Assembly (NCBI GenBank): GCA_029861955.1
Contig: JAOTYK010000001.1
Location: 62,001 to 126,000 of the forward strand
Direction: 5' to 3'
Length of the DNA stretch: 64,000 nt
Origin: Acidobacteriota bacterium
Lineage (GTDB): Bacteria > Acidobacteriota > Polarisedimenticolia > Polarisedimenticolales > Polarisedimenticolaceae
The notes beneath the pieces were generated by a model. The model made no database searches. It saw only the letters and a program-made list of their open reading frames with translations, and had not been told where the DNA came from. Made by a program: the position numbers and the translations under genes. This document shows positions 1-8,017 of this stretch, in pieces. The stretch's first letter is position 1; each line of letters begins with the position of its first letter.

Positions 1-220
1 CGCCCGATCGCAATGCCTCGTGGGCGGCGTGCTGGATGGCGGGTCCATCCGCGACGGGATCGCTGAACGGAATACCCAGTTCGATCATGTCGGCACCCGC
101 ATCCACGATGGCCCGCAGGTGTTCCATGCTGCGTGTCAGATTCGGATACCCGGCCATGACGTAAGGCATCAGAGCCATTCGCTCCTGGGTGCGAGCCGTT
201 TTGAAAATCGTCTCGATCAC
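1..220 (-). CDS. trpA: Tryptophan synthase alpha chain, 5'-proximal part (runs off the window)
   Basis: TrpA cleaves indole-3-glycerol phosphate to indole and glyceraldehyde 3-phosphate and passes indole to TrpB. Only the first 73 codons are inside the window. The start is GTG at 218-220, overlapping the trpB stop as GTGA. The visible N-terminus contains the family motif [17 protein letters not shown], which includes the catalytic glutamate (Glu49 in Salmonella TrpA), and [10 protein letters not shown] near residue 18. It is the last gene of the trpDCFBA run and is probably translated by coupling to trpB, since the start lies inside the trpB stop. The identity is secure; the 3' part cannot be judged. 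Confidence 0.95.
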   Translation of the reverse strand, partial: MIETIFKTARTQERMALMPYVMAGYPNLTRSMEHLRAIVDAGADMIELGIPFSDPVADGPAIQHAAHEALRSG

Positions 221-1368
221 GACCGCTCCTTCTCGACGATCCCGAGATCCTTGTCTCCTCGTCCCGACAGATTGACGAGCACGGCATCCTCGGGACGATG
301 CTTCGCGGCCAGCGACATGGCGTACGAAACGGCATGGGCACTCTCGAGCGCGGGTATGATTCCCTCGGTCTCCGACAGCAGTTTAAAGGCGGCAAGCGCG
401 TCATCGTCTCCGCAACTGTCGTAGGTGACTCGGTCGGAGTCATGGAGCCAGGCATGCTCCGGTCCCACCCCCGGATAGTCGAGTCCCGCAGATATCGAAT
501 GCGTTTCCAGAACCTGTCCTTCGGGGGACTGCAGCAGATAACTGTTTGCGCCGTGCAAGACGCCCGGGGAGCCTCCGGATATTGATGCCGAGCCTTCCGC
601 CTCGACTCCGAAGAGTCTCACCGAGTCATCATCGAGAAACCCGTGAAACATCCCGATGGCGTTGGAGCCTCCGCCGACGCAGGCGACCACGGCGACAGGA
701 AGCGATGAAGTGGCTTCAAGAATCTGTTGACGACTCTCGCGGCCAATGACGGCCTGGAACTCACGCACCATCGTCGGATAAGGGTGAGGACCCACCACCG
801 AACCAATCACATAGTGTGTTGTTTCGATGTGTGTCACCCAGTCCCGGATGGCCTCGTTGATCGCGTCCTTCAACGTTCGACTGCCGTGCTGAACCGCGAT
901 TACCTCAGCACCCAGGAGTTGCATTCGTTGGACGTTGGGTCTCTGTCGATCTACATCTTCCGCGCCCATGTAAACGTGGCATTCCAGGCCAAATAGTGCG
1001 CAAGCTGTTGCCGTCGCGACCCCATGCTGCCCAGCACCGGTTTCGGCAATAATCCGTTGTTTCCCCATCCGCGTCGCAAGCAACACCTGTCCGAGTGCGT
1101 TGTTAATCTTGTGAGCGCCGGTGTGATTGAGGTCTTCGCGCTTCAACCAGATCGTCGCGCCGCCAGCTCTCGCCGACAGTCTTCGTGCCGGAAAGAGCGG
1201 TGTCGGTCGCCCAACGTAGTTGCGGGCCAACGCATCAAGTTCATCTACGAACGTCGATTCTCCACGAGATCGATTGAACGCCGTGTCCAGTTCGTGGAGT
1301 GCCTCCATCAGGGTCTCGGGGACGTACCGCCCTCCGAACGACCCAAAGTAGCCGGCACGATCAGCCAT
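217..1368 (-). CDS. trpB: Tryptophan synthase beta chain
   Basis: This PLP enzyme joins indole and serine to make tryptophan, as the partner of TrpA. The 383-residue protein starts [20 protein letters not shown]. The PLP lysine lies in [13 protein letters not shown] (Lys87), and the glycine-rich phosphate-binding loop [10 protein letters not shown] is present. I chose ATG 1368 because it is preceded by GGAG at suitable spacing and gives the usual TrpB1 N-terminus. Upstream in-frame starts at 1380 and 1401 would lie deeper inside trpF. The chosen start overlaps the trpF stop by 8 bases (ATGGCTGA). Length is typical for the family. Confidence 0.96.
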   Translation of the reverse strand: MADRAGYFGSFGGRYVPETLMEALHELDTAFNRSRGESTFVDELDALARNYVGRPTPLFPARRLSARAGGATIWLKREDLNHTGAHKINNALGQVLLATRMGKQRIIAETGAGQHGVATATACALFGLECHVYMGAEDVDRQRPNVQRMQLLGAEVIAVQHGSRTLKDAINEAIRDWVTHIETTHYVIGSVVGPHPYPTMVREFQAVIGRESRQQILEATSSLPVAVVACVGGGSNAIGMFHGFLDDDSVRLFGVEAEGSASISGGSPGVLHGANSYLLQSPEGQVLETHSISAGLDYPGVGPEHAWLHDSDRVTYDSCGDDDALAAFKLLSETEGIIPALESAHAVSYAMSLAAKHRPEDAVLVNLSGRGDKDLGIVEKERS

Positions 1369-1981
1369 AGAGTTCTCCATCGGCCCGTCGTACGCGATCA
1401 ACGAACGCGGACATCTTTGTGAGATCTTTCAGGCCGGCACTCGACTCGACCCCACCCGACACATCGACGCCGAAGGGCTGTGCCGCTCTGATTGCGTCAC
1501 CGACATTCAATGGCGTAAGACCGCCGGCGATGAACGTTGGCGATGGCATATCTCTTGCGATGCTCCAGTCAAACGAAACTCCATCGCCGGCCCCGGGGTC
1601 GATCAGGTGCGCGCGGGCTCGACTCCGCCCGATCGACGCGCGGAGAAGTTCCGCGTCGCCGGAGTCTGGGACGGCATGACGCTGTATCCATGGGTAGGGC
1701 ACGGCGCATCCCTCTTCGACAGGCGTCTCGTCGTGAAACTGGATCATCGAAACCGCACTCTCTTTCGCCAGCTCGAGTGCCCGGTCGGTTCCAATTCCTC
1801 GGACCACGGCGACGGTTGTAACGAACGGAGGAAGCGACTCCACGATTCGCCGCACCGCGGTCGGGGAGACCTGACGCGGCGACTCCGCAAAAACGAATCC
1901 CAACGCGTCGACGCCCAACGCGACCGCATCATGCGCGTCCGATTGCCGGGTCAAGCCGCAGATCTTGATTCGAGTTCTCAT
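1361..1981 (-). CDS. trpF: Phosphoribosylanthranilate isomerase
   Basis: TrpF performs the Amadori rearrangement of phosphoribosylanthranilate to CdRP in tryptophan synthesis. The 206-residue TIM barrel starts [16 protein letters not shown]. The KICGLT motif carries the catalytic cysteine (Cys8), and the C-terminal DVSGGVESS motif holds the catalytic aspartate and phosphate-binding residues. ATG 1979-1981 overlaps the trpC stop as ATGA; the open frame extends further upstream, but that part only reads through trpC. It is a separate gene here and not fused to trpC as in enterobacteria. Confidence 0.95.
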   Translation of the reverse strand: MRTRIKICGLTRQSDAHDAVALGVDALGFVFAESPRQVSPTAVRRIVESLPPFVTTVAVVRGIGTDRALELAKESAVSMIQFHDETPVEEGCAVPYPWIQRHAVPDSGDAELLRASIGRSRARAHLIDPGAGDGVSFDWSIARDMPSPTFIAGGLTPLNVGDAIRAAQPFGVDVSGGVESSAGLKDLTKMSAFVDRVRRADGELYG

Positions 1982-2754
1982 CGCGCACCCGTGAGGAGGT
2001 CGCGGAGGCCCGTGCCGGGGTCGTCGCTGCACATCAGGGCCTCTCCACAGAGAGCCGCGTCGAAGCCGGCATCGCAAACCCGTCTCAAGTCATCCTCGTT
2101 TCGGATTCCACTCTCTGCCACGCTGACGACGTCCGAGGGAATGCTGGGCCTGACGGACAACGCTGTGTTCAGATCGACCTCGAACGTTGCGAGGTCACGG
2201 CTGTTCACTCCAACAATCCTCGCGCCGGCGTGCAGGGCCGTGTGCACCTCATCGACGTCGTGCACCTCGACGAGGGTTTCCAGGCCCGACTCCGTAGCCT
2301 GCTGAAGAAGATCGCGAAGAAGGGTGATGTCCAGCATCCTGACGATCAGCAGGACCGCGTCGGCGCCCATCGATACGGTCTCTTCGATCTGGGCAGGGTC
2401 TAGGATAAAGTCCTTGCGTAGGACCGGCGTCTTAATTGCCGCCCGAGCTGCAGCGAGATCGTCGGGTCGTGCACCAAAAAATGAAGCGTCGGTCAGAACC
2501 GAAACGGCGGCGGCCCCTGCCCCTTGATACGAACGGGCAACGGTGGCGGGATCGAGCTCGGGACGTAGCGTGCCTCGTGACGGAGATGCCCGTTTGATCT
2601 CGGCAATCATCGAGAGTCCCGCTCCCTGGAGTGCGTTGCGCAGAGAGCGTCGTGCCCCCGCGGGAACCCGCTGTGTGGCAACGGTCCTACGCCGCAGCGA
2701 GTCGATCTCCGCCTGCTTGTGGCGACGGATCCGATCGAGAAAACTCTCCGTCAT
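1978..2754 (-). CDS. trpC: Indole-3-glycerol phosphate synthase
   Basis: TrpC closes the indole ring, turning CdRP into indole-3-glycerol phosphate. The 258-residue protein has the usual N-terminal helix (MTESFLDRIRRHKQAEI) and the barrel motifs MIAEIKRASPSRG (substrate lysine), VLRKDFILD (catalytic lysine), VNSRDLATFEVD and VAESGI. The start overlaps the trpD stop as ATGA (2751-2754). Length and motif order match monofunctional IGPS. Confidence 0.96.
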   Translation of the reverse strand: MTESFLDRIRRHKQAEIDSLRRRTVATQRVPAGARRSLRNALQGAGLSMIAEIKRASPSRGTLRPELDPATVARSYQGAGAAAVSVLTDASFFGARPDDLAAARAAIKTPVLRKDFILDPAQIEETVSMGADAVLLIVRMLDITLLRDLLQQATESGLETLVEVHDVDEVHTALHAGARIVGVNSRDLATFEVDLNTALSVRPSIPSDVVSVAESGIRNEDDLRRVCDAGFDAALCGEALMCSDDPGTGLRDLLTGAR

Positions 2755-3782
2755 GAGGGATCCCGCCGCAGCGAGTCGAGAGCGGCCATCGCCTTGCCGT
2801 CGTCGATCGAACGGCGAGCAAGTTCGATACCCTCGCCAATTGTGGCCGCTCGCCCGCCAACGTAGATTGCTGCGGCAGAGTTGATCAGAACGATATCTCG
2901 CTCGGGACCGGTGATGCCTCGAAGCACATCGAGGGCCACGGTCGCGTTCACGTCCGGGGAGCCGCCTCGCAGGACCTCGGCGTCTGCCAGATCAAAACCA
3001 AATTCCTGGGGCTGTAGATCGAAAGTGCGAATCCGACCGCTGCGCAACTCGCTCACACGGGTCGGCCCGGCAAGCGTAATTTCGTCCATTCCATCGCACC
3101 CGTGGACGACCAGACAATGGGTGGAGCCGAGCTCCTTCAACACGCCGGCCAGACGCTTGGTGAGGTTGGGGTCAAACACCCCCATCAGTTGTCGGCTCGC
3201 ACCCGCAGGGTTGGTCAGGGGGCCGACGATATTGAATATGCTTCGAATCCCGATCTCACGTCGGGCGTTCGCGGCGTGACGAGCCGCCTGATGGTAGAGC
3301 GGCGCAAAAAGGAACGTCAGTCCCGAAGAACGTAGCTGGAGCGCGGCTGTCTCGGGACTTGTCCGTGTGGGGATTCCCAGTTGGTCCAGTAGGTCCGAGC
3401 TGCCACACGAACTCGACACAGATCGATTTCCGTGTTTCGCGATACGACACCCGGCACCGGCTGCGACGAAGGCCGTCACCGTGGAAATGTTGAAGGTGCC
3501 CTTGCCATCCCCGCCGGTCCCGCACGTATCGACGAGATCATCCCCGTCGACAGCAACACCATCCGCGTGACGACGCATCACGTCCGCGAATCCCGCGATC
3601 TCCTCGACCGTTTCGCCCTTCATCCGCAACGCGACCAGAAGTGCCGCAATTCGCGCATCGCCTACCTCACCCGTCATGATGGCGGAGGCGACCTGTCGTG
3701 CTTCGTCACGGGTCAGGTCTTGCCCTGCGACAACGGCGCGGATCGTATCGGTCAAGTCTCGTGTCTCAGTCTGATTCATCAT
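2751..3782 (-). CDS. trpD: Anthranilate phosphoribosyltransferase
   Basis: TrpD transfers phosphoribose from PRPP to anthranilate. The 343-residue protein contains the PRPP-binding loop GTGGDGKGTFNIS and KHGNRSVSSSCGSSDLL, both diagnostic of the family. There are two adjacent candidate ATGs (3780-3782 and 3777-3779), neither with a strong Shine-Dalgarno sequence. It is the first structural gene of the operon and lies directly downstream of the leader peptide and terminator, so its transcription should be set by attenuation. trpE and trpG are not next to it and must lie elsewhere. Confidence 0.95.
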   Translation of the reverse strand: MMNQTETRDLTDTIRAVVAGQDLTRDEARQVASAIMTGEVGDARIAALLVALRMKGETVEEIAGFADVMRRHADGVAVDGDDLVDTCGTGGDGKGTFNISTVTAFVAAGAGCRIAKHGNRSVSSSCGSSDLLDQLGIPTRTSPETAALQLRSSGLTFLFAPLYHQAARHAANARREIGIRSIFNIVGPLTNPAGASRQLMGVFDPNLTKRLAGVLKELGSTHCLVVHGCDGMDEITLAGPTRVSELRSGRIRTFDLQPQEFGFDLADAEVLRGGSPDVNATVALDVLRGITGPERDIVLINSAAAIYVGGRAATIGEGIELARRSIDDGKAMAALDSLRRDPS

Positions 3783-3817
3783 TGTCTCTAGTTACTTTCG
3801 TGGACACACACGTAAAC

Positions 3818-3842
3818 GAAAAACCCCGGCTTTCGCCGGGGT
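3818..3842 (-). terminator. Intrinsic terminator of the trp attenuator
   Basis: On the minus strand an 8-bp stem, ACCCCGGC/GCCGGGGT, is closed by a GAAA tetraloop and followed by five T residues. It lies between the leader peptide stop (3877) and trpD (3782), 34 bases after that stop. The position is that of an attenuator terminator rather than an operon-end terminator. Confidence 0.9.
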
Positions 3843-3876
3843 CTGATTGCGACTCGCAAGATCCTGTTGGGAGATA

Positions 3877-3960
3877 TCAGGAAGCAGGCAGCGACAGATC
3901 ACCGGCATCGCGAGAAACCCGCCACCACCAGTCAACGTGCTGCCACATTGGTAAGTACAT
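3877..3960 (-). CDS. trpL: trp operon leader peptide (27 aa, four Trp codons)
   Basis: This short reading frame encodes a 27-residue peptide beginning MYLPMWQHVDWWWRVSR. Trp codons occur at position 6 (3943-3945) and in a run of three at positions 11-13 (3922-3930). Trp-rich leader peptides between a promoter and a terminator upstream of trp genes are the sensor of ribosome-stalling attenuation. Codons 19-20 contain GCCGG (3902-3906), which can pair with CCGGC in the 5' arm of the terminator. A ribosome stalled at the WWW run would leave it free (antitermination); a ribosome reaching the stop would cover it. No Shine-Dalgarno sequence is visible; the promoter places the transcript start only a few bases before the ATG. 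Confidence 0.9.
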   Translation of the reverse strand: MYLPMWQHVDWWWRVSRDAGDLSLPAS

Positions 3961-3969
3961 ATCTTAGTA

Positions 3970-3998
3970 ACATTAAGTCCGTCGAGCCGGACTGTCAA
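3970..3998 (-). promoter_or_regulatory. Promoter of the trp operon
   Basis: On the minus strand a perfect -35 TTGACA (3993-3998) is followed after 17 bases by TAATGT (3970-3975), a moderate -10. The predicted start point, about 3962-3964, is two to four bases upstream of the trpL ATG at 3960, so the leader mRNA would be leaderless or nearly so. The -35 begins 8 bases after the stop of the upstream RuBisCO-like gene. Confidence 0.7.
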
Positions 3999-4005
3999 GA
4001 GACGG

Positions 4006-5097
4006 TTACGCCGATGCGCGAAGCGCCTCCATGACGCCTCGCGTGCTCCGGGCCACGTCGTTGTCGTCGTGTAGGCTTCCGCCGACCAGATAGATCGTGT
4101 CGGGGCCGTTTGCGTCTATCCGATCCTGAACGCCATTGATTCGTAGACCTCCCCCCGGCACGGGCATGCTGGGCTTCACATCTTGCTTCTCCTCGCGAAG
4201 AGAATCTCGGAGGCGTGAGCAGTCCTCTTCGGTGAGGGGGAAGCGCCCTCCGGCTTCGGGATAGATGACGCCGTCCGCGCCACAGCGGCGCACGATGTCT
4301 CCGAGCAACACTTCCGGCGCGATTCCGTGATCCGCAGAGAAGTACGCACCCGACAAAGCAGGGTGCGCGAGAATCGCGACGCGACCCGTGCGGGCGACAT
4401 CGATGAGTGTGTCGATCCCGCAGAGAAGTGGGGAGACCATCACCGCTCGGCATCCATGGTCCACCGCGAATTCAAGTCGACGAAGCGTCTCGGCGGGGGA
4501 TGCCGTGATATTCGGTACGTAGCGGGTCCGAAATCCGGAAACGGCATTTTGGCAGCGGCGAACCCGCTCTCGAAACGGAGCGCTAGACTGGTCGGTCAGG
4601 CCATGGTCATCCTTGACCAAATCCGCATCTCCCTCCGCCATCTTGCGGCAGAGGTCGGCCAACTCCTGAGCCTTGAGGCCAACGGGCTTCAGTGCCGTGC
4701 AGAGGAGCGGACGTCGTCGTCGAACCTGACAGAGATCACGCCAACCTGAAACGCCGTAGGCCGGTCCCGGGAACATCTTCGCGAAGATAGAACTGGGCTC
4801 AACACGCTGGATACGAATGCCTCGTTTCAACGAGATATTCCCGAACAACAGATTGAGCAGCTGCGTGGGCTCGCCGGCGATGAGTGCCTCGTCGAACGCC
4901 AGGTCCAGTTCGAATCCGTCACCGACAGGCTCGAGTCGTCGACGACAGGGAACGACGTTGGCCTCGATCGCCGCCGAAAACGCGCCTTCGGGCAGTTCCA
5001 CGGTCTGCTCTAGGGCGATCTCGCGAGAGACCCGCGCCGCATCGTCGGCCGATGCGGCGATCAGGCGATAGGTGACGATGAATTCTCTCTCGGCCAT
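4006..5097 (-). CDS. RuBisCO-like protein (form IV)
   Basis: This 363-residue protein has the RuBisCO large-subunit architecture: an N-terminal alpha/beta domain (about 1-130) and a TIM barrel. TALKPVGL matches the Lys175 region. DLVKDDHGL matches the carbamate-lysine motif but has His where RuBisCO has Glu204. GVIYPEAGGRF replaces loop 6, so the catalytic Lys334 is missing, and the end has PVPGGGL and LVGGSLH. These substitutions place it in form IV, whose known members act as enolases or isomerases in methylthioadenosine salvage or in sugar-acid metabolism, not in CO2 fixation. ATG 5097 has GGAG six bases upstream. It is divergent from the S-adenosylmethionine decarboxylase/spermidine synthase pair, which suggests MTA salvage. 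The substrate is unproven. Confidence 0.88.
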   Translation of the reverse strand: MAEREFIVTYRLIAASADDAARVSREIALEQTVELPEGAFSAAIEANVVPCRRRLEPVGDGFELDLAFDEALIAGEPTQLLNLLFGNISLKRGIRIQRVEPSSIFAKMFPGPAYGVSGWRDLCQVRRRRPLLCTALKPVGLKAQELADLCRKMAEGDADLVKDDHGLTDQSSAPFRERVRRCQNAVSGFRTRYVPNITASPAETLRRLEFAVDHGCRAVMVSPLLCGIDTLIDVARTGRVAILAHPALSGAYFSADHGIAPEVLLGDIVRRCGADGVIYPEAGGRFPLTEEDCSRLRDSLREEKQDVKPSMPVPGGGLRINGVQDRIDANGPDTIYLVGGSLHDDNDVARSTRGVMEALRASA

Positions 5098-5196
5098 TGC
5101 GTGCTCCGGCGGTACGGACCCGGCTTGCGGTCCAACGATGTTATGGCACAATTCCGGTCGTTCGAGGGGCCACGATCGATCCGAAAAGAGGATACG

Positions 5197-6156
5197 TTGC
5201 AGTTCGAGGGGACCGAGAAGAAATTCGAGCTCACCATCGGTGAGGGAGGTCCCGGACTGCGTTCACTTGGCCGGCCGTTCTGGGGTCGCCTCGTAGAGCT
5301 TGCGGACGCGACGATTCTGTCCAGTATCTCCTCCGGCTCCTGTGACGCCTATCTCCTCTCCGAGTCGAGCCTGTTCGTCTGGGACCGAAAGATCCTCATG
5401 ATCACGTGCGGAACCACACGACTTCCACGTGCGGCGGTAGCCCTTCTGGAAGAACTGGATCTGGCGGCCGTCACAGGGTTCTTCTACGAACGCAAGAACG
5501 AGATGTTCCCGCACATGCAACCCACGAGTTTTCTCGATGATGCCGAGACCTTTGCCCGCAAGCTTCCGGGTCGGGCCTACCAATTCGGCCACAAGGACCT
5601 GCACCATCTGAACCTGTTCTCTCTTGAGCGAGATGGGGGAGCGGCCGCGGACGACGGAACGATCGAGATGCTGATGTATGGCCTGGACGAAGAAGTACGA
5701 GAGCGCTTCTCCCGGGGTCGTCAGGGCGCGGAGTGGTTGCACGCGGATAGTTCACTTGCGGGCCACGTCACCGACGCGATCGTCGACGAGCATCAGTTCG
5801 AGCCCAGCGGTTATTCGTTGAATGCGCTGGCAGGTGACCGCTATTCGACGCTCCACGTCTCTCCAAATACCGTCGGCTCGTACGCGAGTTTTGAGACCAA
5901 TCTCGTCCATCCGAAGGAAATGGGGCCGCTCGTCGAAGACGTCGCGAAGCTATTTCGACCGCGGGCGTTCGATCTTGTGGTGTTCGATGTGGAGTCAACG
6001 GGCGTTCCGATCATGCCGGGCTATCAGATCCTGGCGCATCAAGCCTGTCGACTGAGGTCGGGGTACGAAGTCCACTTCATGAGCTTTCATCGTCCGGCGC
6101 CGGGAATTCACCCGCCCGACGAACTGCCCTTGGTGCAGGGGGAGAAGGTCCGATGA
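5197..6156 (+). CDS. speD: S-adenosylmethionine decarboxylase, eukaryotic type (pyruvoyl enzyme)
   Basis: The enzyme decarboxylates SAM to supply aminopropyl groups for spermidine. It resembles the eukaryotic enzyme, not the short bacterial SpeD. With the TTG start at 5197 it is 319 residues and begins with FEGTEK like the human enzyme (substrate glutamates Glu4 and Glu7). LSESS (54-58) is the self-cleavage site, so Ser57 would become the pyruvoyl group. Cys71 in TCGTT matches human Cys82 in spacing. HQFEPSGYSLN and LHVSPN carry the processing Ser and His, though human Glu247 is Asn here. AGAGGA lies five bases before the TTG; ATG 5143 is the alternative and adds 18 residues. The stop overlaps speE as ATGA. 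Confidence 0.9.
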   Translation: MQFEGTEKKFELTIGEGGPGLRSLGRPFWGRLVELADATILSSISSGSCDAYLLSESSLFVWDRKILMITCGTTRLPRAAVALLEELDLAAVTGFFYERKNEMFPHMQPTSFLDDAETFARKLPGRAYQFGHKDLHHLNLFSLERDGGAAADDGTIEMLMYGLDEEVRERFSRGRQGAEWLHADSSLAGHVTDAIVDEHQFEPSGYSLNALAGDRYSTLHVSPNTVGSYASFETNLVHPKEMGPLVEDVAKLFRPRAFDLVVFDVESTGVPIMPGYQILAHQACRLRSGYEVHFMSFHRPAPGIHPPDELPLVQGEKVR

Positions 6157-7034
6157 CCGATACCGCGAAGAACCAACTGGAACTGTGGGCCGAGGAACAT
6201 CACCAGGACATCCTGCAGCTGAGGTATCGGATCCGTCGGACGCTCTTTTCGGAGGAGAGCGAGTTCCAGAGGATCGATATCGTCGAGACGGCGGGATACG
6301 GTCGCATGCTCTTCAACGACAGCATCGCGATGATCAGCGAACGAGACGAATTCATCTATCACGAGATGATCGCCCATCCGGCGATGTTCGTGCATCCGGG
6401 TGTGCGGCGGGCATTGGTGATCGGTGGGGGAGACGGTGGAACGGTCCGCGAGCTACTTCGCCATCCCACCGTCGAGCATGTCCGTCTTGTCGAGATCGAC
6501 CCGATGGTACTCCGCGGCTGTCGGGAGCACATTCCTCAGACTGCGGCGGCGCTCGACGACCCCAGAGTCGAGGTGACGGTCGGTGATGGGGTGGCGTTCG
6601 TTGCGGAAACGGAAGAGCGGTACGACCTGGTGATTGTCGATTCGACGGATCCTATCGGGCCGGCGACACCCCTGTTCGGCAAGACGTTCTATGCGAACGT
6701 CGCGAATGTCCTGAATGACGACGGCATCGTCGTGTCTCAGGCGGAGTCGTGTTTCTACGAACTGGATCGTCAGCGATCAATGATGGAGATACTGTCGACG
6801 ACGTTCGGCCGGGCCAGGATCTACAATTACGTGAACCTGACCTACCCGGGAGGGCTGTGGTCGTTCACGTTTGCGTCTCGTGCCGCGCTCTGCCCACTGG
6901 GCGATCTGAGTCCATCTCGGATCGCCGACTCGGGGCTCGAGTTCCGCTACTACTCACCCGAGATCCACCGGGCCGCATTCGTGTTGCCTCAGTTCCAGAA
7001 CGACGCACTGCAACGGTGGATCGGGCCCGACTGA
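6153..7034 (+). CDS. speE: Spermidine synthase (polyamine aminopropyltransferase)
   Basis: SpeE transfers the aminopropyl group of decarboxylated SAM to putrescine, releasing spermidine and methylthioadenosine. The 293-residue protein has the N-terminal beta domain, GGGDGG (dcSAM-binding loop, about residue 90), the acidic residue of LVEIDP, and DSTDPIGPA with the catalytic aspartate. The start overlaps the decarboxylase stop by four bases, so the two steps of the pathway are translationally coupled. Specificity for other diamines cannot be excluded. Confidence 0.94.
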   Translation: MTDTAKNQLELWAEEHHQDILQLRYRIRRTLFSEESEFQRIDIVETAGYGRMLFNDSIAMISERDEFIYHEMIAHPAMFVHPGVRRALVIGGGDGGTVRELLRHPTVEHVRLVEIDPMVLRGCREHIPQTAAALDDPRVEVTVGDGVAFVAETEERYDLVIVDSTDPIGPATPLFGKTFYANVANVLNDDGIVVSQAESCFYELDRQRSMMEILSTTFGRARIYNYVNLTYPGGLWSFTFASRAALCPLGDLSPSRIADSGLEFRYYSPEIHRAAFVLPQFQNDALQRWIGPD

Positions 7035-7041
7035 GTTCCGG

Positions 7042-7956
7042 TTACTCTTCTGCAGTCTTGTTGTAGAAGCCCTCGAACCAGACGTACCAAGTCTTCCCGA
7101 CGTCCTTCGATTGCTCAAAGAACTGTCGCACGCGTCCATCGCTTAGCTCTCGCCAACTTCCACGGATGAGTTCGGACTTCCCGTCCGGCGTAACGTGGGC
7201 TCCCTGAAGCGCCATCGTCCCTTCATGGTACGAGCCCACCAGACGGATATTTCCGCCTCGGCTATCGACCCAGATCTGATTCCATTTCGAGGTCTTGGGG
7301 TCGAAGTAGTTAACGCTGGTCCCCGAACCTCCGGAAGCGCTGGTCCAGGTCTCGATCAGGGCGCAGCCGTTCTCGGTCAGCTGAATCGTGTTGCGGCCCT
7401 GGGGGGAGCCATCGACCCCAAGGACGTTCCAGTTCCCAAGCCAGAAGTCCCATTGCCGATAGCGATCGTCATAGAGACACGGCATCGCCTGGGCCTTCTG
7501 TCGCTCCGCGATATCGAGAAACTGCCGCGAGGTTCTGAACCCGTCGAACGCAGGATCTTCCAGACCCTCGACCTGCAAGAAGCCGGCCTTCACCGCAGCG
7601 TCGAGTGCCTCCAGCGCCTCGGCGGTCCGCTTTCGATGTGCGGCGGCAACCGCAAGATGGAACCGCGAGTACGCCGGTCGAAACGACTGCTCGACTGCGT
7701 GGGCCAGGGCCTCCTGGGCTTTCTTGTACTTGCCGGTCTGAAGCAACGCGCGTCCGAGGAAGAACCAGGCCTCCCCATCGCCGCCATCCTGCCCCGTTGC
7801 GATCTGCCCCCGTTCGATCACCTCGTCAAAACGCTCGGCCTGAAATAGATCCTGGAGGGATTCGCCGGCGGCCAACGCTGCCGACGAAGCCAGCAGCAAG
7901 CCCGCCAGGATAAGAGGTCCGAGGAAACGGAAGGGTTGGGCACGTACGGAATGCAT
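7042..7956 (-). CDS. Secreted TPR protein with a C-terminal lipocalin-like domain
   Basis: This is a 304-residue protein of unknown function. A signal peptide (hydrophobic stretch LGPLILAGLLLASSAALAAG) is followed by two or three degenerate TPR helices (about 35-110) containing AWFFLGRALLQTGKYKKAQE. The C-terminal half (about 165-300) begins QWDFWLGNWNVLG and contains ENGCALIETWTSASGGSG, resembling the DUF1579-type domains of secreted bacterial proteins. ATG 7956 has AGGAG eight bases upstream, on the minus strand. It is convergent with speE and divergent from the glycosyltransferase. Confidence 0.75.
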   Translation of the reverse strand: MHSVRAQPFRFLGPLILAGLLLASSAALAAGESLQDLFQAERFDEVIERGQIATGQDGGDGEAWFFLGRALLQTGKYKKAQEALAHAVEQSFRPAYSRFHLAVAAAHRKRTAEALEALDAAVKAGFLQVEGLEDPAFDGFRTSRQFLDIAERQKAQAMPCLYDDRYRQWDFWLGNWNVLGVDGSPQGRNTIQLTENGCALIETWTSASGGSGTSVNYFDPKTSKWNQIWVDSRGGNIRLVGSYHEGTMALQGAHVTPDGKSELIRGSWRELSDGRVRQFFEQSKDVGKTWYVWFEGFYNKTAEE

Positions 7957-8017
7957 GACGTCTTCTCCTGGCCGCGATCCACGATGGGTGATCGGCACGA
8001 TGCTAGAATCGTACACG

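Noticed and set aside
4006-5097. True CO2-fixing RuBisCO
   Set aside because: The loop 6 lysine and the Glu204 equivalent are missing, and there is no phosphoribulokinase or small subunit nearby.
5143-5196. ATG 5143 as start of the SAM decarboxylase
   Set aside because: It adds 18 residues before the universally N-terminal FEGTEK motif and has no ribosome site, while TTG 5197 has AGAGGA. It is kept only as an alternative.
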